In this document: in pieces, positions 1 through 6,432 of the stretch | Position numbering within the stretch: position 1 is the first letter of the stretch | Layout: the number at the start of each line of letters is the position of its first letter | The notes under the pieces: generated by a model | What the model was told of the DNA's origin: nothing | Seen by the model: only the letters and a program-made list of their open reading frames with translations | Databases searched by the model: none | From: Fusobacteriales bacterium | GTDB lineage: Bacteria; Fusobacteriota; Fusobacteriia; Fusobacteriales; Leptotrichiaceae | Direction: 5' to 3' | Assembly: GCA_031285605.1 (NCBI GenBank) | Contig: JAITVW010000223.1 | Coordinates: forward strand, 1 to 14,640 | DNA: 14,640 bases | Position numbers and translations under genes: made by a program

Positions 1-21
1 CTTTTTAAAAAAATTAAACAT
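1..21 (-). CDS. Start of an unidentified gene, cut by the window edge
   Basis: An ATG at 21-19 on the minus strand begins an open frame MFNFFKK that runs off the window. A Shine-Dalgarno-like GAGGG lies 6 nt before it, and the ATG is only 10 nt past the aroE stop. This is the spacing expected for the next gene of the pheA-rsuA-aroE operon. Seven codons are too few to name a product. Confidence 0.5.
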
Positions 22-31
22 TGTTTCCCTC

Positions 32-847
32 TTATTTATACAGAATTTTCCTTACATCTTCATATATTTCTTTTATAATTTTCTCGTCTGCTTTCATGTC
101 ATTCCAAATTTCTTCAGATCTTACTGCCTGAACTACCAGCATCATCAAACCGTTTATTGTTTTTACGCCCATCGAAGCATATTTTTCCATTAACGCAGTT
201 TCTTCCGGATTATAAATAACATCTATCAGATATTTTACAGGAATAAAGCTGTCATTTGCAAGAGGGAGATTATCTACCTGAGGATACATTCCTACCGGCG
301 TACAGTTTATTATCCCTTCTATATTCTCAAGATTTTTAATATCCACATAATTTATTATACTATCTTTACTTCTTATTTTGAATCTGTCATCCTTTTCTAT
401 AGAGGCAAGATAAACAGTATCTACGTTTAAAGCTGTCAAAGTACCGTAAATAGCCTTTGCCGCTCCTCCTGTGCCGAGTATCAGCATTCTTTTTCCTTCC
501 GCTTCAAGGTTATTTACTTTCATTGTTTCCCAAAAACCGTAATAATCAGTATTATAGCCGCCCAATTCCCCGTTTTTGTATGCTACTGTATTTACTGCAC
601 CTATAACGGAAGCTTCCTTTGAAAGTGTATCAAGATACTTCATTACTTCTATTTTATAGGGTATTGTTACATTCAGTCCTTTTAGCCTTCCTTCTCTTAC
701 CTCATCCAACAGTTCTTTTATATCCTCTGTTTTTCTTTCGTATAATTCATATTTCCCTTTTATTCCTGCTTTCTGAAAAAATAAATTATGAATTGTCTTA
801 GAAAAACTATGTCCAAGCTGTTTACCCAGCAATCCGAATTTTTCCAT
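32..847 (-). CDS. aroE: Shikimate dehydrogenase AroE
   Basis: AroE reduces 3-dehydroshikimate to shikimate in the cytoplasm, a step toward chorismate and the aromatic amino acids. At 271 residues it has normal family length. The substrate-binding SFS motif is at residues 14-16. The catalytic Lys65 lies in NVTIPYK, with Asn86 in GAVNTV and Asp101 in YNTD. The glycine-rich nucleotide loop GTGGAA is at 125-130, followed by NCTPVGM near 181-187. The ATG has an AAGGAGG site 5 nt upstream. It is the third gene of a tight operon, 24 nt after rsuA, and shares a pathway with pheA. One oddity is that the usual NRT-type motif after the second Rossmann strand, which recognises the 2'-phosphate of NADP, reads LASIEKDD here. 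Cofactor preference is therefore uncertain, but the family assignment is firm. Confidence 0.96.
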   Translation of the reverse strand: MEKFGLLGKQLGHSFSKTIHNLFFQKAGIKGKYELYERKTEDIKELLDEVREGRLKGLNVTIPYKIEVMKYLDTLSKEASVIGAVNTVAYKNGELGGYNTDYYGFWETMKVNNLEAEGKRMLILGTGGAAKAIYGTLTALNVDTVYLASIEKDDRFKIRSKDSIINYVDIKNLENIEGIINCTPVGMYPQVDNLPLANDSFIPVKYLIDVIYNPEETALMEKYASMGVKTINGLMMLVVQAVRSEEIWNDMKADEKIIKEIYEDVRKILYK

Positions 848-871
848 GCTTCCTCCTTAATCTTTTCCCGT

Positions 872-1573
872 TTATTTTAACCCCTGCAGCAGTTCCAGTT
901 CATCAGACGTAAGTTCCCTGTATTCACCGGGAGCCAGATTTTCATCCAATCCGAGATTCCCCATTCCGATACGTTTCAAAAAAAGTACCCTGTTTCCCAC
1001 ACATTTGAACATACGTTTTACCTGATGATACTTCCCTTCAGAGATTATTATATATACTTTATCCTCAGTAATAAATTCTACCTTTGCAGGCTTTGTCGTA
1101 AAAGTTTCCAGCTCTACGCCGTTTTCCAAAATCCCGGCTTCCTCTTGTGAAAGAGTTTTTTTTAATTCAACGTAATATCTTTTGGGAACATGCTTTTTCG
1201 GAGATAAAAGCTCATGAGCCATCTTTCCGTCATTAGTCAGTATCAAAAGCCCTTCTGTATCCTTATCCAGCCGCCCTACGGGAAAAAGTCCCACTTTCGT
1301 AAGCGGCTCCTCAAGAAGATCAAGTACTGTTCTGTGTCTTTCATCATCAGTTGCCGATATTACATCTTGCGGCTTATTCAGCATTATATATAAAAATTCC
1401 TTATATTCAATTCTTTCGCCGTCAAAGGTTACGTAATCATTATCTCCGTCAATATGTGTCTTTGCTTCTGTTATGACCTCATCATTTACTCTTATTCTTT
1501 TTTTCTTTAAAAGTTCCTTTACTTCTTTTCTTGTTCCAATTCCCGAATTTGCCAAAAATTTATCAATTCTCAT
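872..1573 (-). CDS. rsuA: 16S rRNA pseudouridine synthase, RsuA type
   Basis: This enzyme isomerises a uridine in ribosomal RNA to pseudouridine; RsuA itself acts on U516 of 16S rRNA (E. coli numbering). The 233-residue protein has an S4 RNA-binding domain over roughly residues 1-60, then the catalytic domain. The GRLDKDTEGLL motif carries the presumed catalytic Asp103. Other family marks are LNKPQDVIS (65-73), GKYHQVKRMF (180-189) and the C-terminal LAPGEYR (213-219). Length and motifs fit RsuA better than the longer RluB or RluF, but the target site is inferred from similarity. The gene sits 21 nt after pheA and 24 nt before aroE, so it is almost certainly cotranscribed with them. It has no obvious functional link to aromatic amino acid synthesis. 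Confidence 0.92.
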   Translation of the reverse strand: MRIDKFLANSGIGTRKEVKELLKKKRIRVNDEVITEAKTHIDGDNDYVTFDGERIEYKEFLYIMLNKPQDVISATDDERHRTVLDLLEEPLTKVGLFPVGRLDKDTEGLLILTNDGKMAHELLSPKKHVPKRYYVELKKTLSQEEAGILENGVELETFTTKPAKVEFITEDKVYIIISEGKYHQVKRMFKCVGNRVLFLKRIGMGNLGLDENLAPGEYRELTSDELELLQGLK

Positions 1574-1594
1574 TCTTTCACCGTTCTCCGCAAT

Positions 1595-2731
1595 CTATAT
1601 TTTTATGTCTGATCTGTAATTCCCCAGTATTTTCATATAACTCATCCGGGCTTTTATGTTTTCAAAAGCTCTTATTACATTTTTATCGTTCAGATTCCCT
1701 TCAAAGTCTATATAAAAGTAATATTCCCACGTTTTATCAGGAATAGGTCTTGATTTTATACTTACCATATTCAGATTTTCTTTTGAAAAAATCTCAATCA
1801 GCTTAAATAGTGATCCTGCCTTATGTTCTATTGTTGTAACTATACTTATCTTATTGCTTTTTTCGGATATCTTCATATCTTTGCTTATTATTATAAACCT
1901 TGTATAGTTTTCCTTATTATTGTTAATTCCTTCTGCCAGCAGTTCAAGGTCATATATATTTTTTGTCTTTATATTAGCAATACAGGCATTTTCATGATTA
2001 TTTTCCTTTTTTATAAATTCAGCTGCTATGGCTGTATTACTGCATGCTGTGGAATTCCAGTCCGGATGTTCCTTAAGAAACTTCGAGCACTGCATTAATG
2101 CCTGTTCATGAGAATATACGTTTTTTATATTTTCTATTCTGCTTCCTTTTACTCCTAATAAGTTTTGCTTAATTTTATGTGATACTTCACCGACTATGTA
2201 AATATCTTTTTCTTTTATCAAATCTATACTGTCCCTTACTTCACCTGTAGAAGAATTTTCTATTGGGATCACGCTATAGTCTGTTTCACCGCTTGCTACA
2301 GCTTCCGCTGCCTCTTCATGAGTATTGTATTTTTTTATTTCGGAATGCTTTTCATCTACGAGATTAAGCAGGACTTCATGTCCGAAAGAACCCGGAACAC
2401 CTGTATATCCCATTTTTTTCCCTGTGAAATCTGCATTAAAATCATTATCCTTTACTTCAAATATCTTAGTCTCCTGATATTCTTTACTTACACTCATTAT
2501 ATCGTTAAGCGTTTTTTCTATATATTTTTTTAATTTTTTTTCTTTTACTCTGTCAATATTCTTCTTTATTACCTCTTCCTCTCTTTTGGCATCAAAGATT
2601 TTCATGTTATTGGCTGCTTTGTACTCTATTACATCTTCTACTATAATCATTCTTTCTTCAAGAAGTTTCACCAATTCTTTATCTATATTATCTATTCTTG
2701 TCCTGATTTCTCCCAAATCTAATTCCGGCAT
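1595..2731 (-). CDS. pheA: Bifunctional chorismate mutase / prephenate dehydratase PheA
   Basis: PheA converts chorismate to prephenate and then to phenylpyruvate, the committed route to phenylalanine. Three domains are visible in 378 residues. The first is an AroQ-type chorismate mutase (about 5-88), with Arg10, Arg27, Lys38, Asp47, Arg50 and Glu51 matching the E. coli active-site residues at a constant offset of one. The second is prephenate dehydratase (about 105-285), with GYTGVPGSFG, PIENSSTGEV (156-165), YSHEQAL (206-212) and the TRF motif (277-279). The third is a C-terminal ACT domain (about 295-375), with HKAGSL (303-308) and SRPIP (327-331), the pair that binds phenylalanine for feedback inhibition. 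It is the first gene of the operon, with its own promoter just upstream. I see no leader peptide or attenuator, because the predicted 5' leader is under 35 nt. Confidence 0.97.
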   Translation of the reverse strand: MPELDLGEIRTRIDNIDKELVKLLEERMIIVEDVIEYKAANNMKIFDAKREEEVIKKNIDRVKEKKLKKYIEKTLNDIMSVSKEYQETKIFEVKDNDFNADFTGKKMGYTGVPGSFGHEVLLNLVDEKHSEIKKYNTHEEAAEAVASGETDYSVIPIENSSTGEVRDSIDLIKEKDIYIVGEVSHKIKQNLLGVKGSRIENIKNVYSHEQALMQCSKFLKEHPDWNSTACSNTAIAAEFIKKENNHENACIANIKTKNIYDLELLAEGINNNKENYTRFIIISKDMKISEKSNKISIVTTIEHKAGSLFKLIEIFSKENLNMVSIKSRPIPDKTWEYYFYIDFEGNLNDKNVIRAFENIKARMSYMKILGNYRSDIKI

Positions 2732-2765
2732 TTTCCTTACTCCCTTTTCTGTATTTATCTCTTAG

Positions 2766-2794
2766 ATTATATAACAATATGATATTTTTAACAA
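2766..2794 (-). promoter_or_regulatory. Promoter of the pheA-rsuA-aroE operon
   Basis: On the minus strand a -35 TTGTTA (2794-2789, 4 of 6 consensus) and a perfect -10 TATAAT (2771-2766) are separated by 17 nt. The start of transcription would fall near 2759, about 28 nt before the pheA ATG. Confidence 0.65.
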
Positions 2795-3091
2795 ATGTTT
2801 TGTGAAATTAATTATATAATTTTTATATAGTCAGAATATATAATTTTTCTTTTTAAGTCTCTTTCTGTAAAATATTTAACCGTCAATATATAATGATAAT
2901 ATATTGATTTTTTAGTTTCATTTAAAGAGAGAATTTTATATATTTACTTCTTATCCTGATATTAATAATTTCTGTTAAAATCAGTTTCAGACTGTATCGT
3001 ATTCACCAATAATACTCCATATAAAAAAGAAATTTGTTGAAAAATACACATTTTTTCTATATTTATTATAAAGAAATTTTATTTTTTTAAT
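2795..3091. other. AT-rich divergent intergenic region without a gene
   Basis: This stretch separates the pheA promoter (minus) from the promoter of the small plus-strand gene. Neither strand has an ORF with plausible coding character. The only distinct structure I see is the inverted repeat at 2883-2907, listed separately. Confidence 0.6.
2883..2907. promoter_or_regulatory. Perfect 9-bp inverted repeat, possible operator
   Basis: TCAATATAT (2883-2891) and ATATATTGA (2899-2907) are exact reverse complements around a 7-nt centre. It lies roughly midway between two divergent promoters. The 13-nt string TAATGATAATATA inside it (2891-2903) recurs exactly at 3106-3118, overlapping the -10 box of the ribbon-helix-helix gene. 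A binding site for that gene's DNA-binding product is a possible reading. In DNA this AT-rich, chance cannot be excluded. Confidence 0.35.
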
Positions 3092-3120
3092 TTGACATAA
3101 TATTTTAATGATAATATAAT
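3092..3120 (+). promoter_or_regulatory. Consensus promoter of the ribbon-helix-helix gene
   Basis: TTGACA (3092-3097), a 17-nt spacer and TATAAT (3115-3120) match the sigma-70 consensus perfectly. A hyphenated palindrome, ATGAT-N6-ATCAT (3108-3123), lies over the -10 box and could be an autoregulatory operator. Transcription should start near 3127. Confidence 0.85.
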
Positions 3121-3153
3121 CATAAGTAATTAAGTAATAAGGAGGGGATAAAA

Positions 3154-3327
3154 ATAGATTTTAAATTATTTGAAAAAACTGATATACCATTATCTGTAAC
3201 CATTAGCAAGACACTTTTTGAAAGAATCAATACAGTGGTAAAACAGGAAGGCGTGAATAAAAGTACTGCAGTAAGAGTTCTTCTGGAAAAAGGATTGGAA
3301 TTTTATGAAAATAAGCTGAATAAATGA
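3154..3327 (+). CDS. Small ribbon-helix-helix (CopG-like) DNA-binding protein, apparent AUA start
   Basis: An open frame from ATA at 3154 to TGA at 3325-3327 encodes 57 residues beginning (M)DFKLFEKTDIPLSV. The segment PLSVTISKTLFERINTVV followed by GVNKSTAVRVLLEKGLEFY has the ribbon-helix-helix pattern: a short beta strand, helix 1, a turn with a KSTA-type helix start, then helix 2. Such proteins bind DNA as dimers and often repress their own promoter; the target here is unknown. No ATG, GTG or TTG lies in frame between the upstream stop (3127-3129) and residue 28. A strong site, AAGGAGG (3139-3145), places the ATA at an ideal 8-nt spacing, and a consensus promoter precedes it. It may be a real but weakly started gene, or one whose ATG mutated to ATA. 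No toxin partner is adjacent. A terminator follows at 3388-3435. Confidence 0.72.
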   Translation: MDFKLFEKTDIPLSVTISKTLFERINTVVKQEGVNKSTAVRVLLEKGLEFYENKLNK

Positions 3328-3387
3328 TGGTGTATCTGCTTTATACCTAATCATCAAAAACCAAAGTTTCTTGGCTTAAACAAAAGA

Positions 3388-3435
3388 AGGGATTGTATCA
3401 AAATGAAAAATTTCTGATACAATTCCTGTTTTTTT
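3388..3435 (+). terminator. Terminator after the ribbon-helix-helix gene, also an IS end
   Basis: Arms at 3388-3400 and 3415-3427 (core ATTGTATCA / TGATACAAT) pair over 13 bp with one G-U. The loop is 14 nt, and the hairpin is followed by a 7-T run at 3429-3435. The TGTATCAAAA in the left arm matches the inverted end of the IS relic at 3768, so this hairpin appears to be built from an insertion-sequence terminus. Confidence 0.75.
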
Positions 3436-3472
3436 AGGGAGTGTATTGAATTATATATTTATAAATTATTTA

Positions 3473-3691
3473 TTATATAAAACTTAATTTATAAAGAATT
3501 TCGAGCACTTCCATCTTGGGATTTCTACCGAAGTTAGAGTATTCCTGCATAAGATAACTGTAATCCAACACCTCCAAAATATTGCTAAGAACTCTGACGG
3601 AATCGTTGTTTGGGATAAGTTTAGCTAAATCCACAGGTAAAAAAAGTTGACGTTCTTGAAAATTAATAGTAAAATTAGTTAGTTGATTCAT
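3473..3691 (-). pseudogene. Truncated IS1182-family transposase (N-terminus only)
   Basis: The 72-residue frame starts MNQLTNFTINFQERQLFLP. It continues with DLAKLIPNNDSVRVLSNILE and then YSNFGRNPK, the typical opening of IS1182-family transposases: a leading helical domain and the tyrosine-rich Y..GR.P motif. After GRNPK the family pattern, normally continuing into the DDE catalytic domain, stops abruptly. The last 13 residues look like read-through past a deletion junction near 3515. No catalytic residue remains, so this is a dead fragment. It lies between fabD and the ribbon-helix-helix gene, marking a spot of past insertion where other bacteria often carry acpP or fabG. Confidence 0.8.
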
Positions 3692-3715
3692 ATATGGTTA
3701 TTATTCCATAGAATG

Positions 3716-3746
3716 AAAGAAATGAGCCTTGCGACTCATTTTTTTT
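3716..3746 (+). terminator. Hairpin with U-tract near the IS edge
   Basis: AAATGAG (3720-3726) pairs with CTCATTT (3735-3741), and A-T pairs extend the stem to about 11 bp. The loop is 8 nt. T residues run to 3746, so it reads best as a plus-strand terminator. Weak T-richness after the stem on the other strand means it could also act on minus-strand transcripts. No plus-strand gene directly precedes it, so it may shield the insertion sequence from outside transcription. Confidence 0.5.
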
Positions 3747-3750
3747 ATGG

Positions 3751-3769
3751 CTGTATCTTTTTGATACAG
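3751..3769 (-). repeat. CTGTATC/GATACAG hairpin after fabD, copy 1
   Basis: A perfect 7-bp stem with loop TTTTT sits 15 nt past the fabD stop. With two flanking G residues (3749-3769) it is identical over 21 nt to the hairpin after the autotransporter (7115-7135). On the minus strand it is followed by A residues rather than T residues, so by itself it is a poor terminator. It also forms the right end of the IS relic. Confidence 0.7.
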
Positions 3770-3784
3770 TTTCTTACCTGTTTA

Positions 3785-4690
3785 TTATAAATTTTCCAAA
3801 TCTTCCAGTTTTGAAATGTTAATTACTTCTATATTTCCGTTTATTTTTTTGATCATCCCTTTCAAAACGCTTCCCGGTCCGATCTCATATATTTTATCTA
3901 CTCCGCTTTCAGCAAGTCTGTTTATTGTATCTACCCATTTTACAGGTCCGAAAGTTTGATTAAATAATTCATTTTGTATATTTTCCACATTGTCAAGCTC
4001 AACTGCTGTTGTATTGGCAATAAGAGGACACTTAGGTGTATTCCACTCAAATTTTGAAAATTCAGCTTTTATTTTTTCCGCTACAGGTTTCATAAGCGAA
4101 CTGTGAAACGGTCCTGATACGGCGAGAAGAATTGCTCTTCTGGCACCTTTCTGCTTAAAAGTATCCAGATTTGCCTCTATTGTACTCTTATCCCCGGCTA
4201 CTACTGTCTGCTTAGGATCATTATAATTCACTGCTTCTATAACACCGTCTATCTCACTGCAGATCTTTTCCACTTCAGCAGCTTCCAATCCCAAAACAGC
4301 AGCCATAGTTCCTTCTATACCCGATAGAGACATTATTTCGCCTCTTTTGGAAATCAGCTTCATTACATCAACTTCATTAAGAATTTCACTTCCATATAAC
4401 GCTGTATACTCACCCAAACTGTGACCTGCCACATAATCAGGAGTTATCCCTTTTTCTTTAACAATCTTCGTAAGAATCACAGATAATAAAGCTATTGCCG
4501 GCTGAGCATTTCTGGTATTTTTTAATTCTTCCTCAGACCCGTTAAACATGATTTCTTTCAGCTCTTTATTATCAATTGAATCAAAAATATTATCCATACT
4601 TTTTTTTATCTCTGCATTTTCATAAAGATCCAGTCCCATCCCCGCTTGCTGAGAACCCTGACCCGGATATACAAATGCTATTTTTCCCAT
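3785..4690 (-). CDS. fabD: Malonyl-CoA:acyl-carrier-protein transacylase FabD
   Basis: FabD moves the malonyl group from coenzyme A to acyl carrier protein, supplying the extender unit for fatty acid synthesis in the cytoplasm. The 301-residue protein has the family's normal size. It shows PGQGSQ (9-14), the nucleophile elbow GHSLGEY (89-95) with Ser91, Arg116 in KRGE, and His196 in GPFHSS. It ends with the conserved EIGPGSVLKG (269-278). The ATG lies inside the end of the upstream membrane-protein gene (13-nt overlap), and an AGGAGG lies 4 nt before it, so translation is probably coupled. acpP and fabG, frequent partners downstream in other bacteria, are not here; an IS relic follows instead. 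Confidence 0.97.
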   Translation of the reverse strand: MGKIAFVYPGQGSQQAGMGLDLYENAEIKKSMDNIFDSIDNKELKEIMFNGSEEELKNTRNAQPAIALLSVILTKIVKEKGITPDYVAGHSLGEYTALYGSEILNEVDVMKLISKRGEIMSLSGIEGTMAAVLGLEAAEVEKICSEIDGVIEAVNYNDPKQTVVAGDKSTIEANLDTFKQKGARRAILLAVSGPFHSSLMKPVAEKIKAEFSKFEWNTPKCPLIANTTAVELDNVENIQNELFNQTFGPVKWVDTINRLAESGVDKIYEIGPGSVLKGMIKKINGNIEVINISKLEDLENL

Positions 4691-5100
4691 ATTTCCTCCT
4701 TGGTATCATTAACGTCCCTGATATCTTCCGCATCACTTTTTATTTTACCGCTTTTTATATTGATATTCATATTTTCATTTACTTTTTCGTTACTGTTTTT
4801 TCTGTCTATTATTCCGGAAACTGTGACAGCAATTCCTGCTATGAGCAGTCCGGCAGTAATTCCTATATTGGTAAATTCTTCAAAAAACTCTTTTATATAA
4901 AGATATACTCCTACGCCTGTTATTATCCAACCTGATGTTTTCTTTTTGGATATTCCTACAAACAACCCCACCAAAATAAGTATTATCTGATAATTAAGCA
5001 TATACTTGACTGTCTCTCCATTTATCAGACCAAACGCCTGTAATCCATATAATATTCCTAATAGTATCAAACCTATTCCAAAAAAAATTTTCTTTCCCAT
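4678..5100 (-). CDS. Small four-helix membrane protein of unknown function
   Basis: The 140-residue protein has four probable membrane segments at about 5-25, 35-50, 56-72 and 78-98, joined by very short loops. A charged tail of about 40 residues follows (KNSNEKVNE... to the end), rich in Lys, Glu, Asp and Asn and probably cytoplasmic. The glycine-rich paired helices recall the transmembrane domain of LiaF-like and DUF5668 proteins, but that is a resemblance by eye and I do not recognise the protein. An AGGAGG lies 5 nt before the ATG. The gene starts 126 nt after fabH and overlaps fabD by 13 nt, so it is translated from the same message as fabD. Whether it has any part in lipid metabolism is unknown. 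Confidence 0.8.
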   Translation of the reverse strand: MGKKIFFGIGLILLGILYGLQAFGLINGETVKYMLNYQIILILVGLFVGISKKKTSGWIITGVGVYLYIKEFFEEFTNIGITAGLLIAGIAVTVSGIIDRKNSNEKVNENMNINIKSGKIKSDAEDIRDVNDTKEEIWEK

Positions 5101-5226
5101 ACATTCCTCCTAAAAATTCATGCTGAATGTTTTTCATATTATTTATATATCCAAACATCAGTCAGATTTTTATGATAAAATTACTACCATAATGTGAATT
5201 AACTAATTTTCCAAATATGCAAAATA

Positions 5227-6207
5227 TTATTTAGACCATTCTATGATACATGAACCGTAAGTCAGTCCGCCTCCAAATCCTGCAAGAAGTAGTCTGTCTC
5301 CTTTTTTGATTTTCCCTTCATTTCTTGCTTCATCAATAGCTATCGGTATTGTAGCTGCTGAAGTATTACCGTATTTATCCAGATTAACATAGAATTTCTC
5401 CATAGGCTGCTTAAATCTTTTCGCTATAGATTCTATAATTCTTATATTTGCCTGATGAGGTATAAATAAATCTATATCTTTTATTTCCAAACCGGCCTTT
5501 TCCAAAGAAGCTGCTGTAGTTTCAGGAAAAGCTCTTACCGCAAATTTAAAAATTTCTCTTCCGTTCATTTTTACAAATTGATCCCTGCTTGTAAGTACTT
5601 CTTCTCTAAATGGCTTTCGCGAACCGCTTGAAGGAACTATCAATTCCTGTGCTCCTGCTCCGTCAGCCTGAAGATCTCCGCCAAGATACCCGCCTGTTTC
5701 TACTTCACCGAGTACAGCTGCTCCTGCTCCGTCTCCGAATAAAATGCAAGTCGCTCTGTCCTCCCAGTCCACTATTCTCGAAAAAACATCCGCTCCTATT
5801 ACGAGTACTTTTTTATAAATTCCGGCTTTGATAAAGCTGTATCCTGTAGTTAACGCATATATGAATCCGGTACATGCTGCTTCTATATCAAAGGCGGCAG
5901 CCCTTTTTATGCCGATCTTATCCTGAACTATTGCAGCTGTAGAAGGCATTGAGTAATCAGGTGTCGTAGTAGCTACTATCACAAGTTCTATTTCATCTTT
6001 ATCAATTCCTGCATCTTCTATTGCTTTTAATGCTGCCTTATATGACAGATCAGAAGTCGCTTCATCATCTGCAGCTATTCTTCTCTCTCTTATTCCGGTT
6101 CTTGAAGTAATCCATTCATCTGTAGTATCTACGATAGATTCCATCTCTTTATTTGTCAGTATTCTTTCGGGCAGATAAGACCCTATTCCTAATATACCTG
6201 TTTTCAA
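5227..6207 (-). CDS. fabH: Beta-ketoacyl-ACP synthase III FabH
   Basis: FabH condenses acetyl-CoA (or another acyl-CoA) with malonyl-ACP, the first step of type II fatty acid synthesis. Numbered from a TTG start at 6207, the 326-residue protein carries the Cys-His-Asn triad: Cys112 in EAACTGF, His251 in IPHQAN and Asn281 in YGNTSAA. Other family marks are TGIRERR (37-43), GDGAGA (158-163) and the closing AGFGGGLTYG. I prefer TTG at 6207 over GTG at 6216 because AGGTGA lies 5 nt before the TTG and overlaps the GTG. The product then begins MKTGILGIGSYLPER, as in other FabH proteins. A strong terminator separates it from rpmF, so it should have its own promoter in 6217-6389. plsX is not present next to it. 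Confidence 0.96.
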   Translation of the reverse strand: MKTGILGIGSYLPERILTNKEMESIVDTTDEWITSRTGIRERRIAADDEATSDLSYKAALKAIEDAGIDKDEIELVIVATTTPDYSMPSTAAIVQDKIGIKRAAAFDIEAACTGFIYALTTGYSFIKAGIYKKVLVIGADVFSRIVDWEDRATCILFGDGAGAAVLGEVETGGYLGGDLQADGAGAQELIVPSSGSRKPFREEVLTSRDQFVKMNGREIFKFAVRAFPETTAASLEKAGLEIKDIDLFIPHQANIRIIESIAKRFKQPMEKFYVNLDKYGNTSAATIPIAIDEARNEGKIKKGDRLLLAGFGGGLTYGSCIIEWSK

Positions 6208-6236
6208 TATTATCACCTACTAAATTTTTTTTATGC

Positions 6237-6282
6237 ACAACATTGGTTACTGATTATACGGATCCAAGCGTTCCAATATTGT
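6237..6282. promoter_or_regulatory. Inverted repeat and possible -10 box before fabH
   Basis: ACAACATTGG (6237-6246) and CCAATATTGT (6273-6282) form a 10-bp inverted repeat with one G-U type mismatch and a 26-nt centre. On the minus strand the centre contains TATAAT (6258-6253), a candidate -10 box for fabH, but no good -35 sits at the right spacing. The repeat could be an operator around the promoter or, if transcription starts further upstream, a leader hairpin. Confidence 0.35.
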
Positions 6283-6389
6283 TATACACTCTTTCAAATC
6301 AAACAAAACACCGGCTCCTGCTTCATCTATTTTTAAAAAAATCAAAAAATAAAGCATAACACTTGTTTTTATTATACATTCCTATATTT

Positions 6390-6413
6390 AAAAAAGCAAG
6401 ATTGATATCTTGC
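6390..6413 (-). terminator. Terminator after rpmF
   Basis: On the minus strand GCAAGAT and ATCTTGC form a perfect 7-bp stem with an ATCA loop, followed at once by six T residues. It lies about 20 nt past the rpmF stop, so rpmF and fabH are separate transcription units. Confidence 0.85.
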
Positions 6414-6432
6414 CTCGTGTATTTTCAATATT

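Larger units (their letters stand above)
3395..3768 (-). mobile_element. Internally deleted IS relic, IS1182-like
   Basis: The segment is bounded by short inverted repeats: TGTATCAAAA at 3395-3404 (one end mismatch) and its reverse complement, ending at 3768. It contains only the first part of a transposase gene. Its length of about 370 bp is far below the roughly 1.6-1.8 kb of a complete IS1182-family element, so most of the coding region is gone. The exact ends and target duplication cannot be fixed by eye. The assignment depends on the transposase fragment. Confidence 0.55.

Noticed and set aside
2940..3030. A short minus-strand frame with a TTG start and GGAG site (about 15 codons) before pheA
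   Set aside because: Too short, with no similarity I recognise, and it lies upstream of the pheA promoter rather than in its leader.
3154..3435. A toxin-antitoxin pair around the ribbon-helix-helix gene
   Set aside because: Ribbon-helix-helix proteins are often antitoxins, but no toxin-like frame lies next to it; a terminator and an IS relic follow directly.
4576..4935. Long plus-strand frames antisense to fabD and the small membrane protein
   Set aside because: They mirror two well-supported minus-strand genes with correct motifs and ribosome sites; they arise from codon bias on the other strand.
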